Shown: positions 16,928 through 27,064, counted from the first letter of the stretch. The stretch is 64,000 nucleotides of DNA from Cupriavidus pauculus (GCF_022179805.1 NZ_BPUO01000007.1:372001-436000); one strand, 5' to 3'. Program-made: numbers and translations. The notes: generated by a model not told the origin, from the sequence alone.

Positions 16928-19900
16928 TCAGATTTCCTTGTGGCTTTCCAGACGCGCCTGTTCACGCTCGCGTTGGGCGTCGCTGCCCTTGAAGCGGCTG
17001 CGCACCACCACGAAGAACACCGGCACCAGGAAGATCGCCAGCACCGTTGCCGTGATCATGCCGCCCATCACGCCAGTACCAATCGCGCGCTGGCTACCCG
17101 AGCCCGCACCCGTGGAGATGGCCAGCGGCAGCACGCCCAGGATGAACGCCATCGACGTCATCAGGATCGGTCGGAACCGCAGGTGCACCGCTTCCAGCGT
17201 GGCGTCCACCAGGCTGCGGCCCTGCGCCTGCAGGTCCTTGGCGAATTCCACGATCAGGATGGCGTTCTTGGCCGACAGACCAATGGTCGCGATCAGGCCC
17301 ACCTTGAAGTACACGTCGTTAGGCATGCCGCGCAGCGTCACGCCCAGCAGCGCGCCAATCACGCCCAGCGGCACCACCAGCAGCACCGACACCGGGATCG
17401 ACCAGCTCTCGTAGAGTGCGGCCAGACACAGGAACACGATGATCAGCGACAGCGTGTACAGGATCGGCTCCTGCGATCCGGCCAGACGTTCTTCGTACGA
17501 CTGACCCGACCACTCGAAGCCGAAGCCCGGCGGCAGCTTGGCGAAGTTCTCTTCCATCACGCGCATGGCTTCACCGGTCGACTTGCCCGGCGCGGCCTGG
17601 CCCGCCAGCTTGACCGCCGGCATGCCGTTGTAGCGCTCCAGACGCGGCGAACCCATGATCCACTGCGACGTGGAGAACGCCGAGAACGCCACCATGTCGC
17701 CGTTGGCATTGCGCACGCGCAGCTTGCCGAGGTCGTCAGGCAACTGGCGATCCGCACCGTCCGCCTGCACGATCACGCGACGCACGCGGCCTTCGTAGAT
17801 GAAGTCATTCACGTACGACGAGCCAAAGGCGATCGACAGCGTGGCATTGATGTCCGCCACCGTCACGCCCAGCGCACGCGCCTTCTCGCGATCGATGTCG
17901 ATACGAAGCTGCGGTGCATCTTCCTGGCCTTCCGGACGCACACCCACCAGCGCCGGCGACTTCGCAGCCATGCCAAGCATCATGTTGCGCGCTTCCATCA
18001 GCTTGGCGTGACCCTGGCCCGTACGATCCTGCAGCCGGAAGTCGAAGCCCGACGAATTACCCAGTTCCGAAATGGCCGGCGGGTTCAGCGGGAAGATGAT
18101 GGCGTCCTTGATGAACGACAGCGTGCCGAACGCACGGCCCACCAGTGCCTGCGCGGTCTGGTCGGCGCCGGGGCGCTCCTTCCAGTCCTTCAGGCGCACG
18201 AACGCGATACCGCCGTTCTGGCCGCGGCCGAAGAACGAGAAGCCCGCCACCGTGATCATCTGGTCCACCACCTTCGATTCCTTCTGCAGGTAGTAGTCCT
18301 CGATCTGCTTGAGCACGCCAATCGTGCGCTCTTGCGTTGCACCCGTGGGCAGCTGCACCACGGTGATCATGTAGCCCTGGTCTTCATCGGGCAGGAACGA
18401 CGACGGCAGGCGCTGGAACAGCACCACCACGCCGGCGATGATCAGCGCGTAGATGATCAGGTAACGGCCCGAGCGCTTGAGAATGCGCGCCACGATGCCC
18501 TGGTAGCCCGTCGACGCCGTGGCGAAGGTACGGTTGAACCAGCCGAAGAAGCCCTTGCGCTCGTGATGATGGCCAGCTTCCACTGGCTTGAGCAGCGTCG
18601 CGCACAGGGCCGGCGTCAGCGTCAGCGCCAGGATGGCCGAGAACACCATCGACGAAATCAGCGACAGCGAGAACTGGCGATAGATGTTGCCCACCGAGCC
18701 CGAGAAGAACGCCATCGGGATGAACACGGCGGTCAGCACCAGCGTGATGCCGACGATGGCGCCCGTGATCTGGCCCATGGCCTTGCGCGTCGCTTCGCGT
18801 GGCGAGAGTCCTTCCTCGCTCATGATCCGCTCGACGTTCTCGACCACCACGATCGCATCGTCCACCAGGATACCGATCGCCAGCACCATGCCGAACATTG
18901 TCAGCACGTTGATCGAGAAGCCGAACGCCAGCATGGCACCGAACGTACCAAGCAGCGCCACCGGCACCACCAGCGTCGGAATCAGCGTGGCGCGGAAGTT
19001 CTGCAGGAACAGGTACATCACCAGGAACACCAGCACCACGGCTTCCAGCAGCGTCTTGACCACTTCCTCGATCGAGATTTTCACGAACGCGGAGGTGTCG
19101 TACGGAATGCTGAATTCGTAGTCGGGCGGGAAGAAGCGTTGCAGCTCTTCCATCTTGGCGCGCACGGCGGTGGCCGTGGCCAGTGCGTTGCCCGTGGGCG
19201 CCAGCTTGATGGCGATGGCCGAAGCCGGCTTGCCGTTGATGCGGGCCAACGTCGAGTAGTCGGCGCCGCCCAGTTCCACGCGGCCCACGTCCTTGATGCG
19301 CACCGACGAACCGTCCGGATTCACGCGCAACAGGATGTTCGAGAACTGCTCGGGCGTGGTCAGCCGGCTTTCGGTGTTGACCGTGGCGTTGAGTTCGGTG
19401 CCGCGCGGCGACGGCGTGCCGCCGAGTTCGCCCACGGCCACCTGGATGTTTTGCTCGGAAACGGCAGCAGTCACGTCCAGCGGCGTCAGGTTGAAGCCCG
19501 TCAGCTTGGCCGGATCCAGCCAGATGCGCATCGCGTATTCGGTACCGAACAGGTCGGCGGCACCCACGCCGGGCACGCGGCGGATCGAGTCCACCACCTG
19601 CGCCGACACGAAGTTGCCCAGCTCGATCGCGTCGGACTTACCCGACTTCGACGAGACCGTGATGAACATCATGTAGTTGTTGCCGGCCTTGTCGACCCGC
19701 ACACCCTGCTGGCGCACTTCCGACGGCAGGCGCGCTTCCACGCGCTTGAGCCGGTTCTGCACTTCCACGGAGTTCAGGTCGGAGTTCGAGCCCGGCGCGA
19801 ATGCGATGTTGATCGTGGCCAGCCCCGACGACTCACTCTGCGATTCGTAGTAGAGCAGGTTGGGCGCGCCGTTGAGCTCCTGCTCGATCGGCGTGATCAC

Positions 19901-20080
19901 CGAATCCTCGATGGTCTTGGCGGACGCACCGGGGTAGGTGGTGGATACCGTGATGATCGGCGGCGCGATATTGGGGTACTGCGCGATCGGCAACTGCATG
20001 ATCGACAACAGGCCACCCAGCGCAATGATCAACGCGAGCACCCACGCGAAGACCGGCCGGTCGATAAAAAACTTCGCCAT
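16928..20080 (-). CDS. RND multidrug efflux pump, inner-membrane transporter (AcrB/MexB type)
   Basis: A 1050-residue pump of the hydrophobic/amphiphilic efflux family, normal length. It begins [18 protein letters not shown]. Transmembrane helix 4 carries the proton-relay Asp pair in [14 protein letters not shown], and the lysine relay is in [12 protein letters not shown]. The large periplasmic loops include [11 protein letters not shown]. It exports lipophilic drugs, solvents or dyes using the proton gradient. It lies 38 bases after the adaptor, with GGGAG before the ATG. A 1317-residue antisense frame across it is an artefact of codon bias. Confidence 0.96.
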   Translation of the reverse strand: MAKFFIDRPVFAWVLALIIALGGLLSIMQLPIAQYPNIAPPIITVSTTYPGASAKTIEDSVITPIEQELNGAPNLLYYESQSESSGLATINIAFAPGSNSDLNSVEVQNRLKRVEARLPSEVRQQGVRVDKAGNNYMMFITVSSKSGKSDAIELGNFVSAQVVDSIRRVPGVGAADLFGTEYAMRIWLDPAKLTGFNLTPLDVTAAVSEQNIQVAVGELGGTPSPRGTELNATVNTESRLTTPEQFSNILLRVNPDGSSVRIKDVGRVELGGADYSTLARINGKPASAIAIKLAPTGNALATATAVRAKMEELQRFFPPDYEFSIPYDTSAFVKISIEEVVKTLLEAVVLVFLVMYLFLQNFRATLIPTLVVPVALLGTFGAMLAFGFSINVLTMFGMVLAIGILVDDAIVVVENVERIMSEEGLSPREATRKAMGQITGAIVGITLVLTAVFIPMAFFSGSVGNIYRQFSLSLISSMVFSAILALTLTPALCATLLKPVEAGHHHERKGFFGWFNRTFATASTGYQGIVARILKRSGRYLIIYALIIAGVVVLFQRLPSSFLPDEDQGYMITVVQLPTGATQERTIGVLKQIEDYYLQKESKVVDQMITVAGFSFFGRGQNGGIAFVRLKDWKERPGADQTAQALVGRAFGTLSFIKDAIIFPLNPPAISELGNSSGFDFRLQDRTGQGHAKLMEARNMMLGMAAKSPALVGVRPEGQEDAPQLRIDIDREKARALGVTVADINATLSIAFGSSYVNDFIYEGRVRRVIVQADGADRQLPDDLGKLRVRNANGDMVAFSAFSTSQWIMGSPRLERYNGMPAVKLAGQAAPGKSTGEAMRVMEENFAKLPPGFGFEWSGQSYEERLAGSQEPILYTLSLIIVFLCLAALYESWSIPVSVLLVVPLGVIGALLGVTLRGMPNDVYFKVGLIATIGLSAKNAILIVEFAKDLQAQGRSLVDATLEAVHLRFRPILMTSMAFILGVLPLAISTGAGSGSQRAIGTGVMGGMITATVLAIFLVPVFFVVVRSRFKGSDAQREREQARLESHKEI

Positions 20081-20118
20081 GAATCTGGCTCCCTTTTATT
20101 GCTTTGGTCGAAGGCTGA

Positions 20119-21375
20119 TCAGCCTTGCTTGGCGGCCGACTTCGCGTCGGCCTTGGCGTCCTGGCCGGCGGCGGCGGGCTTGTCGCCCTGTGCCGTGGCG
20201 GGTGCCGATGCCGGCGCATCGGCCGTCTTCGGTGCCTGGAACGGCACGGCCTTGGCGGGCGCGCCGGGGCGAACCTTCTGCAGGCCCTCGACGATCACCT
20301 TCTCGCCGCCCTTGAGCCCTTCGGTCACCACCCAACGGTCGCCAATGGCCTGCGGCGCCTTGACCGGCACCGCTGCCACGTTGCCGTCGGCACCCACCAC
20401 CAGCACGCTGGCACCCTGGGCGCTACGGATCAGCGCGCGTTGCGGCACGGTCAGCGCGTTCTCGTCGATACCCTGCTCGATCTTCACGCGCACGAACGTG
20501 CCGGACAGCAGCTCACGCTTCGGGTTCGGGAATTCGGCCCGCAGCGTGATGGCGCCCGTGGTCGGGTCGACAGTCATGTCCGAGAACAGCAGCTTGCCGG
20601 TGGCGGCGTACTCCTTATCGTCGGCTTGCGGATACAGGTGCACCTTGGCGCCGCCGTTCACGCCCTTGACCTTGCCAGACTCGATCGCCGCGCGCAGGCG
20701 CGCCACGTCCGAAGCCGGCTGCGTGAAGGTCACCCAGATCGGATCGACCTGCTCGACGGTGGCCAGCTTGGTGGCTTCGCCCTTGCCCACCAGCGCGCCC
20801 TCGGTCACCAGCGCACGGCCCACGCGGCCGGAGATCGGCGACGTAACCGTGGTGTAGCCCAGGTTGATCTGGGCCGTGGTCACGGCAGCCTTGGCCGCGG
20901 CGATATCGGCATTGGCCTGACCGGCGGCTGCAAACGCCTCGTCGTATTCCTGCTTGCTGACCGCGTTCACGGCTACCAGCGGCTTGTAGCGCTCGGCCTT
21001 CTGGCGTGCGGACACGGCATTGGCCTCGGCGCGCTCCAGTTGTGCCTTGGCCGATGCGAGCTGGGCCTGATACGGCGCGGGATCGATGCGGAACAGCACC
21101 TGGCCGGCCTTGACCTCGCCGCCCTCGGTGTAATTGCGCGACAGGACGATGCCTTCCACGCGGGCCCGCACTTCAGCGGTACGCACGCCTTCCAGACGGC
21201 CGGGCAATTCATTGACGACGGTGACAGCAGACGGCGTGACGGTAACCACACCCACTTCCGGCGGCGGCATCGCGCCGCCCTCGGCAGCCTTCGGGCCACA
21301 AGCGGACAACGCCAGGGCCATGGCAGTGACGGCGGCAGCAGCGGCTGCGCAACGGATACGTTGGGACTTCCTCAT
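20119..21375 (-). CDS. RND efflux periplasmic adaptor (AcrA/MexA type)
   Basis: A 418-residue membrane-fusion protein with lipobox LSAC (Cys26), then PPPEVGVVTVTPSAV, lipoyl-like halves (GEVKAGQVLFRIDP and TVTSPISGRVGRALVTEG) and a coiled-coil hairpin between them (about 95-165). An ATG 12 bases upstream would add MGLS; I chose the later one because GGGG is well placed before it. The C-terminal tail is Ala/Pro/Lys-rich. First gene of the efflux operon, divergent from its TetR repressor, with a leader of about 190 bases. Confidence 0.93.
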   Translation of the reverse strand: MRKSQRIRCAAAAAAVTAMALALSACGPKAAEGGAMPPPEVGVVTVTPSAVTVVNELPGRLEGVRTAEVRARVEGIVLSRNYTEGGEVKAGQVLFRIDPAPYQAQLASAKAQLERAEANAVSARQKAERYKPLVAVNAVSKQEYDEAFAAAGQANADIAAAKAAVTTAQINLGYTTVTSPISGRVGRALVTEGALVGKGEATKLATVEQVDPIWVTFTQPASDVARLRAAIESGKVKGVNGGAKVHLYPQADDKEYAATGKLLFSDMTVDPTTGAITLRAEFPNPKRELLSGTFVRVKIEQGIDENALTVPQRALIRSAQGASVLVVGADGNVAAVPVKAPQAIGDRWVVTEGLKGGEKVIVEGLQKVRPGAPAKAVPFQAPKTADAPASAPATAQGDKPAAAGQDAKADAKSAAKQG

Positions 21376-21566
21376 CGATAACCCCATGATGGCAATTTGA
21401 GATCTGCCGCGTCGCCCCCAACGTTGCGCTGGAAGCAGACGCGCCCCGGGGCGGGGCGCGGCGGCCAAAAAAGTGATGCGTGAGTCAGGCGGACAGGGCC
21501 AGAAGGGCTGGGTGGTTACCAGAACCGTCGAAAAAAACGGCTTGGCCGAAGTCCGGACAGGCGCGT

Positions 21567-21596
21567 AGTATAGATACATTCGCGCATGTATGTAAG
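21567..21596 (-). promoter_or_regulatory. promoter of the RND efflux operon
   Basis: On the minus strand CTTACA (4 of 6 to TTGACA) and TATACT (5 of 6 to TATAAT) are separated by 18 bases. The spacer is filled by the AcrR-like operator, so repressor binding would block RNA polymerase. Confidence 0.65.
21571..21594. promoter_or_regulatory. AcrR/TtgR-type operator
   Basis: A 24-base imperfect palindrome with arms TACAT and ATGTA around TCGCGC. From memory of the E. coli AcrR site (TACATACATT...AATGTATGTA), 20 of 24 positions agree. It sits between the -35 and -10 of the efflux promoter and faces a TetR repressor gene of the AcrR type. Confidence 0.75.
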
Positions 21597-21809
21597 TCCC
21601 GGTTGCAAATTTGGGGCGATAGCAACACTTGCTAACCTGTTGTGCGCATTGGAATGCTCCGCCCGTGTGAGCACGATTGTTCCATTCAAGGTACGATGCC
21701 GCCGCCGGTGCGTTAGAGCAATTTGGACAGAGAAGGAACCCTTCGGCGCGCCCGCGCGTGGGGATCATGAGACCGGGACGCCACCCACATGGCGCCGGGG
21801 TAAGAGGAA

Positions 21810-22550
21810 ATGGTCAGACGTACCAAAGAAGAAGCGCTCGAGACGCGCAACCGCATTCTGGATGCGGCGGAAGCCGTGTTCCACGCCCGAGGCGTGGCAC
21901 GCCCGTCGCTGGCGGACATTGCCGAGTCGGCAGGCGTCACGCGCGGCGCGATCTACTGGCACTTCAAGAACAAGAGCGACGTGTTCGCCGCCATGTGCGA
22001 CCGCGTCAACCTGCCCGTCGAGGCGCTGTGCGCGCCCGAGCGGCTGGCACTGCAGGAAGATCCGCTGGGCGGCATCCGCGACATCTGCGCATTCGTGTTC
22101 CGCCAGACCGTGACCAACCCGCAGTGGCGCCGCGTCTTCGAGATCATCTTCCACAAGTGCGAGATGGTGGAAGACAACGGCGCCATCTTCGAGCGCCAGC
22201 GCCAGTCGCACAAGGAAGGCACGGTCAAGATGCGCGAACACCTGCGCATGGCCATGGAACGCAGCCAGTTGCCGGCGGACCTGGACCTGGACCTGGCTGT
22301 CAACGCCTTCCACGCAGCCATCGGCGGCGTGCTGGCGCACTGGCTGTTTTCTCCCGAGGACTTCGAACTGAGCCGCGAGGCCGAGCGCCTGGCGGACGCC
22401 TTCATCGACACGCTGCGCCTGTCTCCGGCCCTGCGCATGGGATATGTGCCGCGCCCAATGGCGCCGCTGGACGAAGAGATGGCCGCGCTGTGCGAGCGCC
22501 AGCCCCAGGCTGCACAGGCCGCGCAGGCGGTGCAGGCCGTCGCCGAATAA
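21810..22550 (+). CDS. TetR-family repressor of the RND operon (AcrR/TtgR type)
   Basis: A 246-residue protein. The N-terminal domain is of the AcrR/MexZ/TtgR kind: MVRRTKEEALETRNRILDAA, then SAGVTRGAIYWHFKNKSDVF. The ligand domain (about 60-215) is followed by a Gln/Ala-rich tail of about 25 residues. It is divergent from the adaptor gene and an AcrR-like operator lies between them, so it very likely represses the pump and releases on binding a drug (known for the family). The stop is 25 bases from the convergent next gene. Confidence 0.93.
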   Translation: MVRRTKEEALETRNRILDAAEAVFHARGVARPSLADIAESAGVTRGAIYWHFKNKSDVFAAMCDRVNLPVEALCAPERLALQEDPLGGIRDICAFVFRQTVTNPQWRRVFEIIFHKCEMVEDNGAIFERQRQSHKEGTVKMREHLRMAMERSQLPADLDLDLAVNAFHAAIGGVLAHWLFSPEDFELSREAERLADAFIDTLRLSPALRMGYVPRPMAPLDEEMAALCERQPQAAQAAQAVQAVAE

Positions 22551-22575
22551 ACGGCCAGCCCTTCAGCCTTGAATT

Positions 22576-23748
22576 TCAGCCCTTGAGTGCCTGGCGCCAT
22601 CGCGCCAGGAATGCCTTCTTGCGCAGCGCGTCCTGCGCGGCCAGCAAGCCCGGCCCGACACTGATCGGCTTGAGCGCATAGCCCAGCCGTTCCGCCAGCG
22701 CATTGGCGGTGTGCGCGCTGTCGGTATCGGTACGGATGGTATAGAGCTGCGAGGTCGACTGGCCCAGCAACGACTGGCCGTCGCGCGACAGCAGGTAGTC
22801 CAGCCATAGCCGCGCCGCATTGGGCCGCGGCGCGTGGCGCGCGATGAAGGCCACGCGCGACATCACCAGCGTGTAGTCGCGCGGCGCGATCACGCCAATG
22901 TCGGCGCCGCGCTCCATCAGCGACAACGCATACGATCCCAGCAGGTTGTAGCCAAGCACAAGTTCGCCGCTGGCGATGCGCTCGACCATGTCGGCCGTCG
23001 ACGCCGACAGCCGCACGCCGGCGCGCCCGAGCGCCTGCGCCAGATACCAGAATTCGCTGCCCATGCGCGCGTCCTGCTGCGCCAGCAGATAGCCCACGCC
23101 CGAGCGCTCCACGTCGTACGTCACCACCTTGCCGCGCCACTGTGGCGCCCGTTCCTGCAGCAGCCGCGCCAGCCCGCTGCGACTGCCCGGCATATGCGTG
23201 CTGGCAAAGTGCTTGCGGTTGTAGACGATGACCGCCGGCTCGAACGTGGTGCCCCAGGCTTCGTCGCGCCAGACCGCCCAGCTAGGCAGCCCGCTGCGCT
23301 CGGGAGATTGGTAGCGCAGCGCGTAGCCATCGTTGACGAGCTTGATCTGCAGATCCATCGCCGTGCTCCAGAGCACGTCGGCCAGCGCGGCATCGCGCGC
23401 CGGCGGCGCGGTGATCTGCGCGGTTTCCGCCAGGAAGCGTTCGTGCAGCTCCAGCGTATTGAGGTCCTGGTAGCGCACCTGCACGCCCGGATAGCGCGCC
23501 TCGAAGCCGTCGATCAGCGGCTGCACCACTTCGAGATCGGTCGACGCATAGACCGTCACCGACCCTTCGCGCCGCGCACCGGCGATGACGTCGGCGTAGT
23601 CGCCCGGATAGCCGGCCGGCACGCGCGGCGTGGGCTGGGCCAGCGCGGGTAGCCCCAGCGAGCCCACGGCCAGGGCACCGCCCGCGAGCATGAGCTGGCG
23701 GCGCGTGGCGCGGCAGGAATCCGTCGGCAAGTCGGGAGCGGCGGGCAC
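22576..23748 (-). CDS. Tat-exported extracellular solute-binding protein (ABC type, Fe3+/small-molecule family)
   Basis: About 390 residues if the GTG at 23748 is used; GTG codons at 23784 and 23799 are alternatives and none has a strong ribosome site. The signal contains the twin-arginine ATRRQLMLAGGALAV and ends near LALAQP (ALAQ). The mature protein starts with an AREGSVTVYASTD-like strand, then FEARYPGVQVRYQDL, typical of family 1/AfuA-like binding proteins. No permease or ATPase gene is adjacent. It is divergent from a two-component system, so it may act as a sensing partner or serve a distant transporter (inferred). Confidence 0.82.
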   Translation of the reverse strand: MPAAPDLPTDSCRATRRQLMLAGGALAVGSLGLPALAQPTPRVPAGYPGDYADVIAGARREGSVTVYASTDLEVVQPLIDGFEARYPGVQVRYQDLNTLELHERFLAETAQITAPPARDAALADVLWSTAMDLQIKLVNDGYALRYQSPERSGLPSWAVWRDEAWGTTFEPAVIVYNRKHFASTHMPGSRSGLARLLQERAPQWRGKVVTYDVERSGVGYLLAQQDARMGSEFWYLAQALGRAGVRLSASTADMVERIASGELVLGYNLLGSYALSLMERGADIGVIAPRDYTLVMSRVAFIARHAPRPNAARLWLDYLLSRDGQSLLGQSTSQLYTIRTDTDSAHTANALAERLGYALKPISVGPGLLAAQDALRKKAFLARWRQALKG

Positions 23749-23817
23749 GGGAAACAGGATGAGGGCGCGATAGAGTGGACGCACCGCCCGCGGAAACACC
23801 TGGGGGCAGGGCGGAGG

Positions 23818-23824
23818 TATTATA
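23818..23824. promoter_or_regulatory. possible shared divergent -10 element
   Basis: The heptamer TATTATA reads TATTAT on the plus strand and TATAAT on the minus strand. It is the only AT-rich stretch between the binding-protein gene and the two-component genes. Neither direction has a good -35. Confidence 0.35.
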
Positions 23825-23887
23825 GGCGCCCGCGGCACGCAGGTGCGGCCCGCGAGACATCGAGAAAGCGGGCAGAGGAGGTCCGGC

Positions 23888-24580
23888 ATGCGCATCCTGC
23901 TGGTGGAAGACGAAGTGGAACTGGCCCGCTGGGTGGCCCGCGCACTGGAACAAGGCGGCTTTGTCATCGAGCACGTCGCCGATGGCCTGCAGGCGGAAGC
24001 TCGCCTGCAAGCCGAGGAATACGACGCCGTGGTGCTGGACTTGCGCCTGCCCGGCAAGGACGGTCTGGCCGTGCTCAAGAGCATGCGCGGCCGCGACGAT
24101 CGCACCCCCGTGCTGATCCTGACCGCGCAGGACACGCTCGACGAACGCGTACGCGGCCTGAACCTGGGCGCCGACGACTATCTGCCCAAGCCATTCGCCA
24201 TCGCCGAACTCGAAGCCCGCATCCTGGCGCTGATCCGCCGCAGCCGGGGCCGCGCGCATCCGCGCCTGCAATGCGGCACGCTGGTGTTCGATGGCGAGAC
24301 CCGCAGCTTCACGCTTGGCGGTGCGCCGCTGTCGTTGACGCCGCGCGAATCGACGCTGCTAGGCGCCCTGCTGGCCCGCAGTGGCCAGCCGCTGACCAAG
24401 GCACAACTGCTGGACAAGGTCTTCTCGCTCGACGCCGACGTGAGCCCCGACGCCATCGAGGTGCTGGTCTACCGCCTGCGCAAGAAACTGACCGGACACG
24501 GCGTGACCATCGTCACGCTGCGCGGCTTCGGCTACCTGCTGGAGCCCGAGGCCACGGATACCCCCAAGGCCGGAGACTGA
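23888..24580 (+). CDS. OmpR/PhoB-family response regulator (TctD/QseB-like)
   Basis: A 230-residue regulator. The receiver domain has the acidic pair E7/D8, phospho-acceptor Asp51 in VVLDLRLP, Thr79 and Lys101 in LPKPF. The C-terminal winged helix (about 130-220) ends VTLRGFGYLLEP. The ATG follows AGAGGAGGT. The sensor kinase gene starts 1 base after its stop, so the pair is one operon. Likely target genes are the divergent binding protein and whatever transporter it serves (inferred). Confidence 0.94.
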   Translation: MRILLVEDEVELARWVARALEQGGFVIEHVADGLQAEARLQAEEYDAVVLDLRLPGKDGLAVLKSMRGRDDRTPVLILTAQDTLDERVRGLNLGADDYLPKPFAIAELEARILALIRRSRGRAHPRLQCGTLVFDGETRSFTLGGAPLSLTPRESTLLGALLARSGQPLTKAQLLDKVFSLDADVSPDAIEVLVYRLRKKLTGHGVTIVTLRGFGYLLEPEATDTPKAGD

Positions 24581-24581
24581 C

Positions 24582-26060
24582 ATGTGGCGCCGCCACCTGC
24601 GCCAGCGCGCGCGCCTGCCGGTGCGGCTGTGGCTGCGCGGCAGCCTGCGCCGCCAGTTGCTGATCCTGCTGGTGCCGGCGCTGGCACTGATGATGGCGGT
24701 CGACACGTGGTTCACGTACGGCACGTTGCGCGACGCCGCCAACACCGCTTATGACCGCTCGCTCTACGGGTCGGTCCGCACCATCGACAACGCCATCGGC
24801 ATGGCCGGCGAAAGCGTGCAGCTCACGCTGCCCGACGCCGCGATGGAGATGTTCGAGACAGCCGCGCAGACCCACGTGTTCTATCGCGTGTCGATGGAGC
24901 GCGGCGGCGGCGTGGAGACCGTCACCGGCTACGACGATCTGCCGCTGCCCAAGGGCACGCTCGTCAACAACGTGCCTCGCTTCTACGACGCCGTCTATCA
25001 CGGCGACCCGGTACGCATCGCCGCGATGGCCCGGCCGATCTATCGGCCCGACGCCAACATGCGCGTGATCATCCAGGTGGCGGAAACCGCCGAGCCGCGT
25101 GCCGCGCTGATCGGCAACGTATGGCGCAGCGCGCTGCTGCGCGACATCGCACTGATCGTGCTGTCGGCCGTGATCCTGGTGGGCGGCATCACCTACGTGC
25201 TCAAGCCGCTGCAACGGGTACGCGACGACGTGCGTGCCCGTTCGCCAGACGACCTGGCGCCACTGGCCTTTGACGTGGTGCCGGTGGAAGTGCGGCCGCT
25301 TGTCGATGCGGTCAACCTGCACGTGTCGCGATCCGAGGCCATGGCGCAATCGCAGACCCAGTTCATCGCCGACGCCGCGCACCAGTTGCGCACGCCGTTG
25401 GCCATTCTCAAGACGCAGGCGGAATTCGCGCAGCGCCAGTTGCAGGCGCGCCATGATGAGCCATCGCGTGAAGCCGCCGCCGAAGCAGTGGGCGGCATCG
25501 TCACGCAACTCGAACAGGCCGCGCGCCTGACCAACCAGCTACTGGCGCTGGCCCGAGTGAGACAACCCGCGCGCGATGGCACCACGCAGCACGACGAAGC
25601 GGCCGTCATCGACGCCGTCACGGTGGCCGAGCAGGTCGCGCTGGACTACCTGCCGCTCGCGCGCGGCAAGCAGCAGGACTTCGGCTGGGAGCGTCCCGCC
25701 GGACTGACGCTGCCGGTACGCGCCGACGCCGCGCTACTGCGCGAGGCACTGGCCAACCTGGTGCACAACGCTATCCAGTACTCGGGACGCGGCAGCCGCA
25801 TCACGCTGTCCGCCGCGCGCCGCGATGGTCATGCATTGCTCGTGGTGGAAGACGATGGCCCGGGCATCCCCGAGAACGAACGCGAGAAGGTGTTCGCGCG
25901 CTTCTATCGCAGCGTGGAAAACACAGAGCCTGGTTCCGGACTTGGGCTAGCCATCACACGCGAGATGGCCGCGCGCTTCGGCGGCAAGGTGACGCTGCGC
26001 GACGCGACGCAGGGCAGGGGGTTAAGGGCGGAACTGGATTTTGAGATGACGGAGGGATAG
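24582..26060 (+). CDS. sensor histidine kinase (TctE/QseC-like)
   Basis: A 492-residue kinase. Transmembrane helices at about 25-45 and 186-207 bracket a periplasmic domain of about 140 residues. Then come a HAMP-like linker, the phospho-acceptor box AAHQLRTPLAIL with His267, and ATPase boxes NLVHNAIQYS, EDDGPGIP and GSGLGLAI. It resembles TctE, which has an N-terminal 2CSK-type sensor domain. Context with a Tat-exported binding protein suggests it senses a small nutrient, directly or through the binding protein (inferred). Confidence 0.93.
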   Translation: MWRRHLRQRARLPVRLWLRGSLRRQLLILLVPALALMMAVDTWFTYGTLRDAANTAYDRSLYGSVRTIDNAIGMAGESVQLTLPDAAMEMFETAAQTHVFYRVSMERGGGVETVTGYDDLPLPKGTLVNNVPRFYDAVYHGDPVRIAAMARPIYRPDANMRVIIQVAETAEPRAALIGNVWRSALLRDIALIVLSAVILVGGITYVLKPLQRVRDDVRARSPDDLAPLAFDVVPVEVRPLVDAVNLHVSRSEAMAQSQTQFIADAAHQLRTPLAILKTQAEFAQRQLQARHDEPSREAAAEAVGGIVTQLEQAARLTNQLLALARVRQPARDGTTQHDEAAVIDAVTVAEQVALDYLPLARGKQQDFGWERPAGLTLPVRADAALLREALANLVHNAIQYSGRGSRITLSAARRDGHALLVVEDDGPGIPENEREKVFARFYRSVENTEPGSGLGLAITREMAARFGGKVTLRDATQGRGLRAELDFEMTEG

Positions 26061-26090
26061 CTTCCCGCATGATTGCTTACCTCTCGTCTT

Positions 26091-26220
26091 GCTCCCCTCT
26101 CCCACAAAGTGGGAGAGGGGTTGGGGGAGAGGGCCAGCGGATCTGCTTGCCGACGCATCGCAATTTGCACTGCAATGCCCTCTCCCCCGGCCCCTCTCCC
26201 GCGATGCGGGAGAGGGGAGC
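26091..26220. repeat. REP-like two-hairpin element, copy 2
   Basis: The cleanest copy: 130 bases with perfect 13-base terminal inverted repeats (GCTCCCCTCTCCC and its complement), each end also folding on its own inner arm. The middle contains CTGCTTGCCGAC. It lies between the convergent sensor kinase and ChaN-like genes. Confidence 0.85.
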
Positions 26221-26230
26221 AAATACACCA

Positions 26231-27064
26231 TCACTTCATCGGCTTGCCCATCACCGCGTCCTTGCACGGGTCCTCGCGTTCCTTGCCTGGCACGCGCACA
26301 ACCTCGTCAAAACCTGCAGCCGACGAATCCTCCTCGATATACCCGATGCTCAGCACGCCCCCATCAGGCAGCCAGCGCGGCACGCCGATGTCGCGCCGCA
26401 CATGCCCATTGCCGGCGATCAGCACGGCGCCACGGTTGGCATAGGGCCGCAACGTCTGCGCCATCACCGCATCGCGCGCAGCCTGGGCGTTAAGCATGCC
26501 GGGCAGCATCGCCTTGGGAAAGTGGCCGCAGTGGCCCGCATCCAGCACGGCAGTCTGCGCCACAACGATATCCGCCGGCAGCGCGTTATCGAGCCCCAGT
26601 GCCGCCTGCTGGTCCTTGGCGAAGACGTCGCCATACCCGCCACGCACGATCTTCGATGCGTCGGCGCGCGACAGATTGGCGGCGCGCAACGGCAGGTCGT
26701 ACTCCAGCGCCAGCGCCACCAGAGGCTTGTACAGCGTCCAGTCCCAGCCGCTCTTGCCGCCGGCCTGCGCGATCAGGTAGTCGGCGTCATTGGGCCGCTC
26801 GCGGCGGGCGCGATCGATATCGGCCTGGCGTTCGCGGTCGAACTGTTCCATGGCGATGGCGGGACGCCAGCCCGTCTTCACCGCGCGCGTCAGCGCCTGC
26901 AGCCGCTGCTGCTGTGCCGGCGCGCTGTCATGGACCTCGCCCAGCAGCACGTACGACTTGCCCGCGAACTGCTGGCTCATGGCCTGCGGCGAGGGCGCGG
27001 TGGCGCAGCCGGTGGCGATCGATGCCGCCGCAATCAGGGTCAGCGAAACTAGGGGGCGCATCAT
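26231..27064 (-). CDS. ChaN-family haem-binding lipoprotein
   Basis: A 277-residue protein with lipobox ATGC (Cys20). The body has VLLGEVHDSAPAQQQRL, AIAMEQFDRERQADIDRA and a C-terminal AGNGHVRRDIGVPRWL, the pattern of the ChaN/Cofac_haem_bdg family (Tiki/TraB-like superfamily). Known members bind haem in iron-regulated loci. The ATG overlaps the stop of the DUF2149 gene (ATGA). It is the last gene of the Fur-box operon, so haem capture or handling at the membrane is the likely role (family knowledge plus context). Confidence 0.88.
   Translation of the reverse strand: MMRPLVSLTLIAAASIATGCATAPSPQAMSQQFAGKSYVLLGEVHDSAPAQQQRLQALTRAVKTGWRPAIAMEQFDRERQADIDRARRERPNDADYLIAQAGGKSGWDWTLYKPLVALALEYDLPLRAANLSRADASKIVRGGYGDVFAKDQQAALGLDNALPADIVVAQTAVLDAGHCGHFPKAMLPGMLNAQAARDAVMAQTLRPYANRGAVLIAGNGHVRRDIGVPRWLPDGGVLSIGYIEEDSSAAGFDEVVRVPGKEREDPCKDAVMGKPMK

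Larger units (their letters stand above)
21376..21809. promoter_or_regulatory. 434-base divergent control region of RND operon and repressor
   Basis: Contains the operator and promoter listed separately near 21570-21595. The right half (21600-21809) has no clear promoter or gene; the repressor transcript must start somewhere in it. Confidence 0.6.

Noticed and set aside
16904..20857. A 1317-codon plus-strand open frame across the RND pump
   Set aside because: Its Arg/His/Gln-rich product is the usual mirror of high-GC codon bias; the minus-strand pump matches a family over its full length.
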